A stretch of 64,000 bases of DNA from Chitinophagaceae bacterium 26-R-25 (GCA_029906195.1 JARWSJ010000002.1:992001-1056000); one strand, 5' to 3'; positions 49,874-58,373 are shown, numbered from the stretch's first letter. Program-made: numbers and translations. Notes: a model not told the origin generated them from the letters alone.

Positions 49874-51121
49874 ATGTTCCAAAATTATCAATATACGGTT
49901 ACGGAAAGATTTTTACAATATGTGCAAATAGACACCCAGAGCGATCCGCATTCTAAAACTCAACCCTCATCGGAAAAGCAGAAAGATCTTAGCCGTATAT
50001 TGGTAACGGAGTTAAAAGCTATTGGCGTTACAGATGCACATCTTGATGAGTTTGGATATGTGTACGCAACCATTCCTTCGAATACAGACAAAAAAGTGCC
50101 TGTTATTTGTTTCTGCTCACATGTAGATACAGCGCCGGATTGCAGCGGCAAAGATGTAAAGCCGATCGTGCACAAAAATTATGATGGCAGCGATATTATT
50201 TTGCCCGACGACAATACACAGGTGATCACCACGAAAGAACATCCTTATTTGAAAACCAAAATAGGAGACGACATCATTACCGCATCTGGAAATACTTTGC
50301 TGGGCGCAGATGATAAAGCTGGTGTGGCCATCATTATGGATTTGGCGAATTTCCTGATTGCTCATCCTGAAATAAAACATGGTGACATTAAAATTTTATT
50401 TACACCGGATGAAGAGATCGGTCGTGGCGTGGATAAAGTAGATATGAAAAAACTTGGCGCTGATTTTGGCTACACGCTCGATGGAGGCGAATTGGGATCA
50501 TTGGAAGATGAGAACTTTTCTGCTGATGGCGTTACGATCAATATCTACGGCATTATTGCGCATCCGGGAACGGCGAAAAATAAACTGGTAAATGCTTTGA
50601 AAGTAGCAGCTAGCTTTTTGGATTCACTGCCCAAGGATGCTTTGTCGCCGGAGACTACTGACGGCCGATTAGGATTTGTTCATCCAATACATATTGAAGG
50701 GATTGCGGAAAAAGTAACCGTGAGTTTCATCATCCGCGATTTCGTGACTGCAAAATTGAAAGAGTACGAAAGCTTTTTGCAACAACAACTGGAAGCTACA
50801 CTGAAAAAATTCCCCGGCGCAAAAGCTGATATTGTAGTGAAAGAGCAATACAGAAATATGAAGGAAGTGTTGGATCAAAACCCACAGGTGACACAGTTTG
50901 CAGAGGAAGCAATTAAAAGAGCGGGAATTGATTTTGCAAAACTAATTATACGTGGCGGTACAGATGGCTCGCGCCTTTCATACATGGGTTTGCCTTGCCC
51001 AAATTTATTTACGGGTGAAATGGCGTTGCACAGCAAACACGAATACGTAAGCATTCAAGACATGCAAAAAAGTGTAGAAACGCTGGTGCATTTGGCGAGG
51101 TTGTGGGAGGAGAGGAGCTAG
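49874..51121 (+). CDS. pepT: Peptidase T (tripeptide aminopeptidase)
   Basis: PepT is a cytosolic di-zinc M20B peptidase that removes N-terminal residues from tripeptides. The 415 residues have the zinc ligand His in SHVDTAPD near 82 and the bridging Asp in LGADDKAGVA near 145. DEEIGRG near 179 gives the catalytic Glu pair, and the dimerisation domain is about 215-330. The late His ligand is in ALHSKHEYVS near 383-392. Only 32 nt separate it from the divergent CPBP gene, so the two share a very compact promoter region. Confidence 0.95.
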   Translation: MFQNYQYTVTERFLQYVQIDTQSDPHSKTQPSSEKQKDLSRILVTELKAIGVTDAHLDEFGYVYATIPSNTDKKVPVICFCSHVDTAPDCSGKDVKPIVHKNYDGSDIILPDDNTQVITTKEHPYLKTKIGDDIITASGNTLLGADDKAGVAIIMDLANFLIAHPEIKHGDIKILFTPDEEIGRGVDKVDMKKLGADFGYTLDGGELGSLEDENFSADGVTINIYGIIAHPGTAKNKLVNALKVAASFLDSLPKDALSPETTDGRLGFVHPIHIEGIAEKVTVSFIIRDFVTAKLKEYESFLQQQLEATLKKFPGAKADIVVKEQYRNMKEVLDQNPQVTQFAEEAIKRAGIDFAKLIIRGGTDGSRLSYMGLPCPNLFTGEMALHSKHEYVSIQDMQKSVETLVHLARLWEERS

Positions 51122-51132
51122 TAAGATTCGCT

Positions 51133-51239
51133 TTTTTTTAACCGCAAAGGGAACAAAGAAAGCGCAAAGGAAACGAAGACTGACAACAATAAATATCTTC
51201 GTTTTCTTTGCGCAAAACTTTGAGTTCTTTGCGGTTAAA
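51133..51239. repeat. Long intergenic hairpin, class F, second copy
   Basis: The inner stem 51162-51179 with 51196-51213 (core GCGCAAAGGAAACGAAGA) is 18 bp with one G-U-compatible mismatch. Outer arms carry AACCGCAAAG and CTTTGCGGTT. Same class as 2133-2239. The flanking genes are convergent. Confidence 0.85.
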
Positions 51240-51242
51240 TAG

Positions 51243-52238
51243 CTATGCATTTGAATCTTCCAGCTTACTATTCTTCACCACAATATCCTTCACTATTTTC
51301 TCCGCATGTACCCTCGAGTTTTCGATGAACCACACATGTGTATTCATTCCGCCGCACACTACGCCTGCGAGATAAATGCCGGGTAAATTTGTTTCCATTG
51401 TATCCGGGTTGTAAGCCGGGCACAAGTCCGCATCATTTGACAATTCGATGCCGATGTTTTTCAAAAAATCAAAGTTTGGTTGGTAGCCTGTCATTGCAAT
51501 TACATAATCATTCGGAACAGTTACGATCCCATCAGGTGTTTGAACGTCCACGTCCTTCCCGCGAATAGCCGTAACCGTTGAATTGAAATAAGCTTTGATG
51601 CTGCCTTCCTTGATCCTGTTTTCGACATCTGGTTTTACCCAATATTTTACCCTTTCACCAATTTCCGGACCCTTAATCACCATTGTCACTTCAGCACCTT
51701 TGCGGAAGGTTTCCAGGGCCGCATCTACAGCAGAGTTTGCCGCCCCTACGACCAACACTTTTTGCATCGCATAAAAATGAGGGTCCTTGTAGTAATGGGC
51801 GACTTTAGGTAAATCTTCACCCGGCACGTTCATCAGGTTGGGAATGTCGTAAAATCCTGTTGCGATGATCACATTGCGGGCGTAGTAGAAATTCTTTGAG
51901 GTAACAGCTTCGTAGTTATGATCTGCGGTTTGTTTCACCCTTTCGACCTTTTCCTGCAGGTTGATTTTTAAGTGATTGGACGTTGCCACACGTCTGTAGT
52001 ATTCGAGTGCTTCAGGTCTCGTAGGCTTTATATTGTTGGATACAAAAGGGATTTCGCCAATTTCAATTTTCTCTGAAGTAGAGAAAAAGGTCATGTTCAT
52101 GGGATAGTTATACAGCGAATTTACCAGGCAACCTTTTTCAATGATAAGGTAATCAAGTCCTGCCTTTTTCGCCTCCAATGCACATGCAAGCCCGATGGGG
52201 CCGCCGCCAATAATTATGATATTATAATGATTGTTCAT
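51243..52238 (-). CDS. ypdA: YpdA-type bacillithiol disulfide reductase
   Basis: This flavoprotein of the thioredoxin-reductase-like group is proposed to reduce oxidised bacillithiol with NADPH. The 331 residues carry the FAD-binding IIIIGGGPIGLACALEA near 8-24, NYPMNMTFFSTSE near 45-57, ATGFYD, the NADPH-binding VVGAANSAVDAAL near 163-175, and LPGIYLAGVVCGGMNTH near the end with the FAD-contacting stretch. No CxxC redox pair is present, as expected for YpdA. TAAATTTG lies 4 nt upstream of the ATG. Confidence 0.9.
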   Translation of the reverse strand: MNNHYNIIIIGGGPIGLACALEAKKAGLDYLIIEKGCLVNSLYNYPMNMTFFSTSEKIEIGEIPFVSNNIKPTRPEALEYYRRVATSNHLKINLQEKVERVKQTADHNYEAVTSKNFYYARNVIIATGFYDIPNLMNVPGEDLPKVAHYYKDPHFYAMQKVLVVGAANSAVDAALETFRKGAEVTMVIKGPEIGERVKYWVKPDVENRIKEGSIKAYFNSTVTAIRGKDVDVQTPDGIVTVPNDYVIAMTGYQPNFDFLKNIGIELSNDADLCPAYNPDTMETNLPGIYLAGVVCGGMNTHVWFIENSRVHAEKIVKDIVVKNSKLEDSNA

Positions 52239-52242
52239 TTTT

Positions 52243-52250
52243 CAAATTTA
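52243..52250 (-). promoter_or_regulatory. -7 box abutting ypdA
   Basis: TAAATTTG is followed by AAAA and the ypdA ATG, predicting a leaderless mRNA. Confidence 0.6.
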
Positions 52251-52252
52251 AC

Positions 52253-52399
52253 ACGTGAATCGTGAATGGTGAAACGTGAATCGTGAAAGGTGAATGGTGA
52301 AACGTGAATCTGGACACCTGTAGCTTCTTTCTTTCGAAGAAAAGCACTGCCAGATTTTGTTTCACTGCTGCATTCACGATTGACGATTCACCATTCACC
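52253..52399. repeat. Long intergenic hairpin, class H (CGTGAATGGTGAAA words), divergent site
   Basis: The left side (52253-52310) has seven tandem words of the CGTGAAT/GGTGAAA type. The right side (52371-52399) has the complementary ATTCACGATTG and ATTCACC words and is half as long. The element separates ypdA and the SPFH gene. Confidence 0.75.
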
Positions 52400-52434
52400 A
52401 TAAAGCTGTATTTTCAATTTTAAAATTCTAAATC

Positions 52435-53364
52435 ATGCTCTCAACCCCCTTAATTATTTTGGCCATTATCCTATTGGTTATTCTAATGGGCCTTAAAACG
52501 ATTGCTCAGGGAACGGTTGGTGTAGTTACCCGCTTTGGCAAATATCGGCGTGTATTACATCCCGGTCTCAACGTCATTTTTCCTTTCCTTGATCAGATAT
52601 CCAGACGAGTTTCCATACAAAACCGTTCCGTGGAAATGGAGTTTCAGGCGGTAACTGCCGATCAGGCGAATGTTTATTTTAAAAGCATGTTGCTCTATGC
52701 TGTTCAAAACGAACAAGACGAAACAATTAAGAAGGTAGCTTTTAAATTTATCAGTGAAAGGGATCTGATGCAGGCACTTTCCAGAACCATCGAAGGAACT
52801 ATCCGTTCTTTTGTGGCTACGAAAAGGCAGGCAGAGATCCTTGCGTTGAGAAGAGAAATCGTGGAATATGTAAAAGAACAGATCGATCTTTTGTTGGAAG
52901 AGTGGGGTTATCACCTGATCGATTTGCAGATAAACGACATCACATTTGATAAAGCTATTCTCGAAAGCATGAGCAAAGTGGTGGCCAGTAACAACCTGAA
53001 AGCTGCGGCTGAAAATGAAGGCCTGGCAATGTTGATCACAAAAACCAAAGCTGCAGAAGCAGAAGGTAATGCGATTAAAATTGCTGCAGAAGCAGAACGC
53101 GAAGCCGCAAGATTGCGCGGACAGGGTGTTGCGCTTTTCCGCGAAGAAGTGGCAAAGGGTATGAGCCAGGCTGCTGCTGAAATGAAACAGGCAAACCTCG
53201 ATACAAACGTTATTTTGTTCAGTATGTGGACGGAAGCCGTTAAAAACTTTGCTGAATACGGCAAAGGAAACGTCATCTTCCTGGATGGTAGTGCAGACGG
53301 AATGGAGAAAACGATGAAGCAGATACAGGCGATGATGTTGAAGCAAGCGGGAACGGGTAGTTAG
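52435..53364 (+). CDS. SPFH/Band-7 (stomatin-like) membrane protein
   Basis: The 309 residues have one N-terminal membrane segment (LIILAIILLVILMGLKTIA) and the SPFH domain (VGVVTRFGKYRRVLHPGLNVIFPFLD through LINDITFDKAILES). A long coiled coil rich in Ala and Glu (TKAAEAEGNAIKIAAEAERE) follows, then a helical tail. Stomatin-like proteins form rings or clusters in membrane microdomains and often regulate proteases. No NfeD partner is adjacent, so the partner is unknown. The stop codon is built into a class E arm. Confidence 0.88.
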   Translation: MLSTPLIILAIILLVILMGLKTIAQGTVGVVTRFGKYRRVLHPGLNVIFPFLDQISRRVSIQNRSVEMEFQAVTADQANVYFKSMLLYAVQNEQDETIKKVAFKFISERDLMQALSRTIEGTIRSFVATKRQAEILALRREIVEYVKEQIDLLLEEWGYHLIDLQINDITFDKAILESMSKVVASNNLKAAAENEGLAMLITKTKAAEAEGNAIKIAAEAEREAARLRGQGVALFREEVAKGMSQAAAEMKQANLDTNVILFSMWTEAVKNFAEYGKGNVIFLDGSADGMEKTMKQIQAMMLKQAGTGS

Positions 53365-53518
53365 GAATTAGGAATTAGAAGTTAGGAATTAGGAATTAGG
53401 GGTGCTTCACTTTATGTATTTGGCAGACTAACTTTTTTTAGAAGTGTTCGGAAAGTCTGCGAAGGTTTAAAAAATCAAATAGCCTTAATTCCTAATTCCT
53501 AACTTCTAATTCCTAAAT
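53361..53518. repeat. Long intergenic hairpin, class E (GGAATTA words)
   Basis: The left arm (53361-53400) contains a 31-nt stretch at 53368-53398 that is the exact complement of the right arm at about 53488-53518, including the shared off-word AGAAGTT. The left arm begins on the SPFH stop codon. Confidence 0.85.
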
Positions 53519-53611
53519 TGTTAACACTCTGCCAATACATACTTTTATCAACAATTATTGGTGTTTTTTCACGTTGAGCATAGAATTGGAGCATCGTTTG
53601 CTTAGTTCTTT

Positions 53612-53619
53612 TATTTTTG
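53612..53619 (+). promoter_or_regulatory. Candidate -7 box of exbB-exbD
   Basis: TATTTTTG lies 19 nt before the exbB ATG. A TTTG at 53597-53600 is too close to be a normal -33 element. Confidence 0.55.
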
Positions 53620-53638
53620 TTCAAATAAACAGCCTTAC

Positions 53639-54346
53639 ATGACTATTTTCTTATTGCAGATCACCGATTCCGCAAAACGATTGATTGATTCTACACACAC
53701 AGCAACAACAGCAGCTACTCCCGCACCTCAAATGAATTTATGGGGCTTGCTAATGCAGGGAGGTGTTTTGATGATTCCGCTGTTTTTACTTTTGGTACTG
53801 GCTATTTATTTCTTCTTCGAAAGATGGATCGCTATTAATAAAGCAAGCAAAGTGGATCCTAATTTCATTTACATTATTCGTGATAATATTTTAGCGGGCA
53901 ATATTTCTTCTGCAAGGGCGCTGGCGAAAAACACCAACAACCCTGTAGCGAGAATGATCGATAAAGGCTTACAGCGCATAGGTAAACCAATCGACGCTAT
54001 TGAAAAAAGCATGGAAAATGTTGGCAAACTTGAAATGTACAAAATGGAGAAAAACCTATCTGCGTTGTCTTTGATCGCAGGTATCGCCCCAATGTTCGGA
54101 TTTTTGGGAACGATCGTAGGTATGGTGCAGCTGTTTTATGGAATTTCTTCTACAGGTGAGTACACTTTGAGCACTATTGCTGGTGGTATTTATGTGAAAA
54201 TGATCACTTCTGCAAGCGGCCTTATCATCGGTTTGATCGCTTATGTAGGCTACAGCTTTTTGAATGCACAGATCGATAAGAATGCCAACAAAATGGAAGC
54301 GGCAAGTGCAGAATTTATCGACATTTTGCAGGAACCGACACGGTAA
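53639..54346 (+). CDS. exbB: MotA/TolQ/ExbB proton channel protein
   Basis: This is the inner-membrane proton channel that powers TonB- or Tol-type energy transfer. The 235 residues have a periplasmic N-terminal stretch, one helix (VLMIPLFLLLVLAIYFFFERW, about 43-63), a cytoplasmic loop with ARALAKNTNNPVARMIDKGL, and two C-terminal helices (about 140-165, 183-205) with LIAGIAPMFGFLGTIVGMVQLF. The gene pairs with exbD, 84 nt downstream, with a GAGACGCG palindrome between. No tonB gene is in the window. Confidence 0.9.
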   Translation: MTIFLLQITDSAKRLIDSTHTATTAATPAPQMNLWGLLMQGGVLMIPLFLLLVLAIYFFFERWIAINKASKVDPNFIYIIRDNILAGNISSARALAKNTNNPVARMIDKGLQRIGKPIDAIEKSMENVGKLEMYKMEKNLSALSLIAGIAPMFGFLGTIVGMVQLFYGISSTGEYTLSTIAGGIYVKMITSASGLIIGLIAYVGYSFLNAQIDKNANKMEAASAEFIDILQEPTR

Positions 54347-54356
54347 TGATGCTGTA

Positions 54357-54377
54357 GAGACGCGTTGCACGCGTCTC
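54357..54377. repeat. Short palindrome GAGACGCG between exbB and exbD
   Basis: GAGACGCG (54357-54364) pairs with CGCGTCTC (54370-54377) around TTGCA. It resembles a dispersed GAGACGC palindrome common in many genomes. In this position it may set the exbB:exbD ratio. Confidence 0.65.
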
Positions 54378-54430
54378 CCTGAATTATGAAAATTGGGTGG
54401 GGTGTAGGATTACTATTCAAAATCTGAATA

Positions 54431-54832
54431 ATGAATTTAAAAAGAAGATTAAGATCGCATGCAGAGGTGCACACAGGTGCGCTTAACGATATATTGTTCA
54501 TCCTCTTGCTGTTTTTCCTTATCGTGTCAACATTGGCCAATCCCAATGTGATCAAGCTTTCGCAGCCGAAGGCAAAAAGCGATACAAAGGCAAAGCAAAC
54601 GGTGGTTGTGTCTATTGACGTAAACAATAACTTTTACGTAGGTACAACTAAGGTGACACTGGAGGAGTTAAAACAAAAATTGCAACCAATACTAGCCAAA
54701 GAAACTGATCAACCTTCAATAGTGATCAATGCCGACAAAGTGGTGCCTGTAGAAAATGTAGTAGCCGTAATGCGTGTAGCGCGTGAACTAGGTGCGAGGA
54801 CGGTGCTGGCAGTGGATAAAGCAGGCCAATAA
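54431..54832 (+). CDS. exbD: ExbD/TolR biopolymer transport protein
   Basis: The 133 residues have a short basic cytoplasmic N-terminus, one membrane helix with the functional Asp (GALNDILFILLLFFLIVSTL, Asp near residue 20) and a periplasmic domain (VVVSIDVNNNFYVGTTKVTLEEL, PSIVINADKVVPVENVVAVM, GARTVLAVDKAG). It works with ExbB as the proton-coupled stator. The usual second exbD or tonB copy seen in many Bacteroidota operons is absent here. The stop codon merges with a class A arm. Confidence 0.9.
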   Translation: MNLKRRLRSHAEVHTGALNDILFILLLFFLIVSTLANPNVIKLSQPKAKSDTKAKQTVVVSIDVNNNFYVGTTKVTLEELKQKLQPILAKETDQPSIVINADKVVPVENVVAVMRVARELGARTVLAVDKAGQ

Positions 54833-54840
54833 TTGAAATT

Positions 54841-55004
54841 AATTGAAAATTGAAAGTTGAAAATTGAAAATTGAAAGTTGAAAATTGAAAATGAGGGCCT
54901 CTAAAATTTAGACTTCACCTCAGTTTATAAAATGCGAAAGGTCGAACATCATAACAAATGTTCGACCTTTCGCATTTTCAATTTTCAACTTTCAATTTTC
55001 AATT
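54841..55004. repeat. Class A hairpin with a doubled left arm and nested terminator
   Basis: The left arm 54841-54893 holds almost two copies of the class A arm; the copy at 54862-54893 is the exact complement of the right arm 54973-55004. A 21-bp terminator stem lies inside. The flanking genes are convergent. Confidence 0.9.
54929..54978. terminator. Bidirectional terminator, 21-bp perfect stem
   Basis: Stem 54929-54949 pairs exactly with 54958-54978 (core GCGAAAGGTCGAACAT) around an 8-nt loop, with A and T runs at its base. Its base overlaps the class A right arm by six nucleotides. Confidence 0.85.
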
Positions 55005-55007
55005 GGC

Positions 55008-55616
55008 TTACCCCTTCCGTTTTATCACACACCCAACTGACCTCGTTTCTTTCACCGTAACGGGCTTGCCTGCCACCGTTTCATTTATGGCTTCTTGCAG
55101 GTGATGACGGCTTACTTTGGTTTCGTCTGAAGGATTGTCGTCGATGGCACCGTGATAAACCAGTTTGCCAGTTTTGTCGAACAAAAAACATTCAGGCGTT
55201 CGGTTGGCGCCAAATGCATCTGCGAGATCATTATTGCTGTCAACCGCATAGAACCACTTATAGTTCTGTGCTTTTGCGTATTCTTTCATGGATGCAAAAG
55301 AGTCGTCAGTTGTTCTGTTCCCTTCATTTGCATTCAAAATAATGACACCAATATTTTGGCTTTTGGAGTATTCGCAGATATTTTTTGTGCGTTGCTGATT
55401 TTTGATAACGTATGGACAGGTATTGCAGCTAAACATTACAAGCAATCCGTTTGATTCTTTTGCATCGTTAAGACAAACAACCTTGCCTGATACGTCCTTC
55501 ATTTTGATAGTCGCTTTTGGCATAGCCGATCCTATTGCCAGGCCATTTTGCGCATGGACCGACGACGAGCTTAGGGCAAATATCCCTAGCAACAGGGTGA
55601 TCAATTTTGTTTTCAT
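55008..55616 (-). CDS. Exported thioredoxin-like/AhpC-TSA family protein
   Basis: The 202 residues start with a signal peptide (LITLLLGIFALSSSSVHAQ). The thioredoxin fold has the redox motif CNTC at 64-67 (VMFSCNTCPYV), then IGVIILNANEGNR, FYAVDSNNDLADAFGANRTPECFLFD with the cis-Pro in RTPE, and KLVYHGAIDDNP. It is likely a periplasmic disulfide reductase or peroxiredoxin-like protein. The C-terminal part has another Cys (VGCVIKRKG). TAATTTTG lies about 32 nt upstream. Confidence 0.87.
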   Translation of the reverse strand: MKTKLITLLLGIFALSSSSVHAQNGLAIGSAMPKATIKMKDVSGKVVCLNDAKESNGLLVMFSCNTCPYVIKNQQRTKNICEYSKSQNIGVIILNANEGNRTTDDSFASMKEYAKAQNYKWFYAVDSNNDLADAFGANRTPECFLFDKTGKLVYHGAIDDNPSDETKVSRHHLQEAINETVAGKPVTVKETRSVGCVIKRKG

Positions 55617-55648
55617 ATAAGTGAATTTTAAGGCTTAATAAAGTTATA

Positions 55649-55656
55649 CAAAATTA
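55649..55656 (-). promoter_or_regulatory. Candidate -7 box of the thioredoxin-like gene
   Basis: TAATTTTG on the minus strand, 32 nt before the ATG at 55616. Confidence 0.55.
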
Positions 55657-55795
55657 GAATATAAGTCTCGATGTGGGTTTAAATGGCATGCTGTAAATAT
55701 TTAAAAATCAACGTATAAGGGTAAACGCTTATTACATTACTAAGACCGCAAAAAGCATAGAAAGGCTGCATGTAGGCTGTGTGGATTGCAAAAGA

Positions 55796-55865
55796 AGTAA
55801 AAAGTCAAAAGTAGAAAGTAAAAAAGTCTCTGTTGGGAGATCGTTTTTTACTTTTTACTTATAAG
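55796..55865. repeat. Long intergenic hairpin, class K, compact copy
   Basis: The left arm (about 55796-55826) and right arm 55844-55865 consist of AAGTAAAAAGTC/TTTTTTACTTTTTAC words around a loop with a small TCTC/GAGA stem. The right arm encodes the last two Lys codons and stop of the YihY gene. Confidence 0.7.
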
Positions 55866-56825
55866 TTCCTGTTCATGCTCTTGTTTTCTGTTCGCAGCTA
55901 TGATTTTTAGTGTTTGGATGCTCACGTTTAATTCATAGCCGATCAATAGCACAAGGGAGTTCAGGAAAATAAGCACCATCAGGATAATGATGGTACCAAT
56001 GGAACCATAAATTTTGTTGTAGTTGCCGAACTTGTTAACCCAGTATGAGAAAGCGAGTGTAAGCAAAACCGTTAGGAAGGTTGCTAAAATGCTGCCCGGT
56101 GTATTTAATTTCTGCCTGCTTTTTACAGCGGGAGCATATTTGTACATAAAAGAAATACCATAGAAGAACAACGCCACGATAATAATAAAACGGATGAATT
56201 TTATAAAAAACATGGTCCAGGCATCCGTTCTGTGCAAATGCATTGCTTTCAAAATCCATTTCAGTGCAGCGCCTTGCGTTACCAACAACATCACAGTGGC
56301 AATGATAAGGAAGATAAGCAGCACAGTAAGTTTCAACGCTACCCATCTTTTCTGAAAAAAGTTACGCTTTGTGGAATGCATCAGGGACCTGTTGAAAGAT
56401 CGCATAACACCGATCATAGCATTGGAAGAAGTAAACATTACCAACAGAAAACCCAGTGAGAGCAAGCCTTCCCGGGGTGTATCCAAAAAGTCAACCAGGA
56501 AATCTTTTACCAGTAAATAGGTGTTCAGGTTAGGTGTAATATCTCTTGTCAGAAGCAGCAACTCACGCGTAATCAGTTTTGACACCGGCATGTAAGGAAT
56601 AAGCGTGCAAAGGAAAATAGTTGCTGCCGGAATAGCCATTAACAAATTAAAAGAGATGGCTGCTGCTCTTTCACTCAGCCCAACTTCTTTAACGCGTGTG
56701 CCAAAAAAAGCCACCACATCATACAAACACAGTCCCTGAAAGCCAGGCAGTTCCCATACCTTGCTCTTCTCTATTAAATAATTAATAGGACCTGTTGAAA
56801 TGATGATGCGTTGAAATTTTGTCAT
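55848..56825 (-). CDS. YihY/BrkB-family inner-membrane protein
   Basis: The 325-residue protein has six membrane helices and the YihY signature: RAAAISFNLLMAIPAATIFL, SSNAMIGVMRSFNRSL, RRFIIIVALFFYGISFMYKYAPAV-type segment and NKIYGSIGTIIILMVLIF, LIGYELNVSIQ. The family was first called ribonuclease BN by error; its role is unknown and may be in envelope integrity. A class A hairpin lies directly upstream and a class K arm forms the 3' end. It is upstream of mltG on the same strand (81 nt). Confidence 0.88.
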   Translation of the reverse strand: MTKFQRIIISTGPINYLIEKSKVWELPGFQGLCLYDVVAFFGTRVKEVGLSERAAAISFNLLMAIPAATIFLCTLIPYMPVSKLITRELLLLTRDITPNLNTYLLVKDFLVDFLDTPREGLLSLGFLLVMFTSSNAMIGVMRSFNRSLMHSTKRNFFQKRWVALKLTVLLIFLIIATVMLLVTQGAALKWILKAMHLHRTDAWTMFFIKFIRFIIIVALFFYGISFMYKYAPAVKSRQKLNTPGSILATFLTVLLTLAFSYWVNKFGNYNKIYGSIGTIIILMVLIFLNSLVLLIGYELNVSIQTLKIIAANRKQEHEQELISKK

Positions 56826-56834
56826 GCGTTTATT

Positions 56835-56912
56835 AATTGAAAATTGAAAGTTGAAAGTTGAAAATGGAGTAGCGAAATTTCATTTTCCATTTTCAACTTT
56901 CAATTTTCAATT
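56835..56912. repeat. Compact class A hairpin
   Basis: The left arm 56835-56868 and right arm 56886-56912 are class A words around a 17-nt loop. The right arm contains the mltG stop codon, and the right arm is one 7-mer shorter. Confidence 0.85.
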
Positions 56913-57950
56913 GGTTTCCAGGCTGTCCTTCGCAGCCTTTTTCTCCATCCACTTATCTAGTGCCTGTTGATATTCTTTTGCATATTTTAAATGCTCCTCG
57001 TAAGTAGCTGCAAAGTTATGATGACCTGAGAAATCACTTTTGGCTACAAAGAACATATAATCCGTTTTGGGAGCGTCCAAAACCGCGTCGATCGTAACTT
57101 CGGAAGGCGTGCAGATCGGTCCCGGAGGCAAGCCATACACACGATAGGTGTTATATGGTGACTCTACCGCCAGATGCTTATTGTAAATTCTCTTCAGCGA
57201 GAAATCCTTCAAGGCAAACTTAACGGTTGGGTCGGCTCCGAGTCGCATGCCTTTTGCCATTCTGTTAAGGTACACGCTGGCTATATTTCCTTTTTCGTCG
57301 TTTTTATTGGTTTCTTCCTCCACTATGGAAGCAAGAATCGTTGCTTTTTGCGGGTCGAGACCTTTTTGTTCGGCTTTTCGCTTTCTTTCAGCAGTCCAGA
57401 AACTAGAATAGCTGTCGAATATTTTTGAAAACACTTTTGCGGGCGTAATGTTCCAGAAATAGGTATAAGTGTTTGGTAAAACAGCCGTCATGATGGTGTT
57501 TGTGTCCAGGCCATATTTTTTCAACGAATCCTGGTTGTTCAAAAAGCCAATGAAAGCGGCAGAATCACATTCGAATTTTCTACCTACCAAACCTGCAAAA
57601 TCTTCTTTGGTTCTCAGTTTGGTAATTACAAGATTAACAGGAGACTGCCTTCCGTTTTTCAGCATTCTTAATATGGTAAAAACGCTCATGCCTTTTTTAA
57701 TCTCGTAACGTCCTGCTTTTACTTTTTGTGGGTAGCCTATTCTTTTTGCGAGAAAATTGAACGTAGCAGGCGAGGTGATTATCTTTTCTGTTTCTATTTG
57801 TTTTAAGACTGCAGAGTAATCACTGAAGCTTTTGATATTCAGAAAATATTTTTTTTCTGTGAAAGATGTAGCCGGCCCAAATATTAGCCAGGCAGCGATA
57901 GCACCTATAAATACGATAGCTCCAAGGGTGATGAATAAAGTTTTGCGCAT
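56907..57950 (-). CDS. mltG: Endolytic murein transglycosylase MltG
   Basis: MltG cleaves nascent glycan strands and sets their length at the inner membrane. The 347 residues have one N-terminal membrane anchor (LFITLGAIVFIGAIAAWLIF), a LysM-like subdomain (YEIKKGMSVFTILRML) and the YceG catalytic domain. This carries the Glu in ASIVEEETNKNDEK near 210-223, RLGADPTVKFAL and YNTYRVYGLPPGPICTPS. An AAGGAG sequence 11 nt before the ATG is unusual for this phylum. An intrinsic terminator separates it from secG. Confidence 0.93.
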   Translation of the reverse strand: MRKTLFITLGAIVFIGAIAAWLIFGPATSFTEKKYFLNIKSFSDYSAVLKQIETEKIITSPATFNFLAKRIGYPQKVKAGRYEIKKGMSVFTILRMLKNGRQSPVNLVITKLRTKEDFAGLVGRKFECDSAAFIGFLNNQDSLKKYGLDTNTIMTAVLPNTYTYFWNITPAKVFSKIFDSYSSFWTAERKRKAEQKGLDPQKATILASIVEEETNKNDEKGNIASVYLNRMAKGMRLGADPTVKFALKDFSLKRIYNKHLAVESPYNTYRVYGLPPGPICTPSEVTIDAVLDAPKTDYMFFVAKSDFSGHHNFAATYEEHLKYAKEYQQALDKWMEKKAAKDSLETN

Positions 57951-57961
57951 TGGTGTAAAAT

Positions 57962-57967
57962 CTCCTT
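57962..57967 (-). promoter_or_regulatory. Shine-Dalgarno-like AAGGAG before mltG
   Basis: AAGGAG lies 11 nt upstream of the mltG ATG. Most genes here lack such a site, and the spacing is longer than ideal. Confidence 0.4.
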
Positions 57968-57975
57968 AAATTAAA

Positions 57976-58013
57976 TAAAAAACCCTGTTCATTAAACAAA
58001 TTAAGGAACAGGG
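57976..58013 (-). terminator. Intrinsic terminator of the lptE-TPR-secG unit
   Basis: CCCTGTTC (57983-57990) pairs with GAACAGGG (58006-58013). On the minus strand it is followed by a T-tract, so it ends transcription after secG and before mltG. Confidence 0.75.
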
Positions 58014-58037
58014 AAGTATCTGAAATTTAAATAAATG

Positions 58038-58373
58038 CTATTTAGTCGGAGCAGGGGTCGTAGGTTGTGGTAACGGCTGTGCCGGAGCTTGTTGTGCCGG
58101 TGCAGACGTGTTCAATTCATTCATCAAACCTTTGCTTTTTACAGTAGTTGAAGGAATGAATACTGCAGAGAAAATGCACAATAAAGCGATAACGGTAGCG
58201 AAGATCCATGTACCTTTTTCCAATACGTCGGTTGTTTGTTTAACGCCCATGAATTGGTTGCCGATACCGCCGATGTTTCCGGCAAGACCACCGCCTTTAG
58301 GATTTTGTACCAATACCACGAAACCTAGCACCACACATGCAATAATGATCAGTATAACGAAAAGAATAACCAT
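58038..58373 (-). CDS. secG: Preprotein translocase subunit SecG
   Basis: SecG is a small accessory subunit of the SecYEG channel. The 111 residues have two membrane helices (about 2-21 and 52-70) with the family signature VLVQNPKGGGLAGNIGG between them, then a low-complexity Pro/Gln/Ala tail. It starts 1 nt after the stop codon of the TPR gene (TAA-T-ATG), so the two are translationally coupled. The tail is longer than usual. Confidence 0.93.
   Translation of the reverse strand: MVILFVILIIIACVVLGFVVLVQNPKGGGLAGNIGGIGNQFMGVKQTTDVLEKGTWIFATVIALLCIFSAVFIPSTTVKSKGLMNELNTSAPAQQAPAQPLPQPTTPAPTK

Noticed and set aside
52253-52310. Tandem CGTGAAT/GGTGAAA words as a possible CRISPR or minisatellite
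   Set aside because: There are no unique spacers of constant length, the words are only 7-8 nt and a complementary arm lies downstream, so it fits the hairpin class better.
52555-53346. 263-residue open frame antisense to the SPFH gene
   Set aside because: It is Cys/Phe/His-rich with no recognisable domain and lies fully opposite a well-supported gene.
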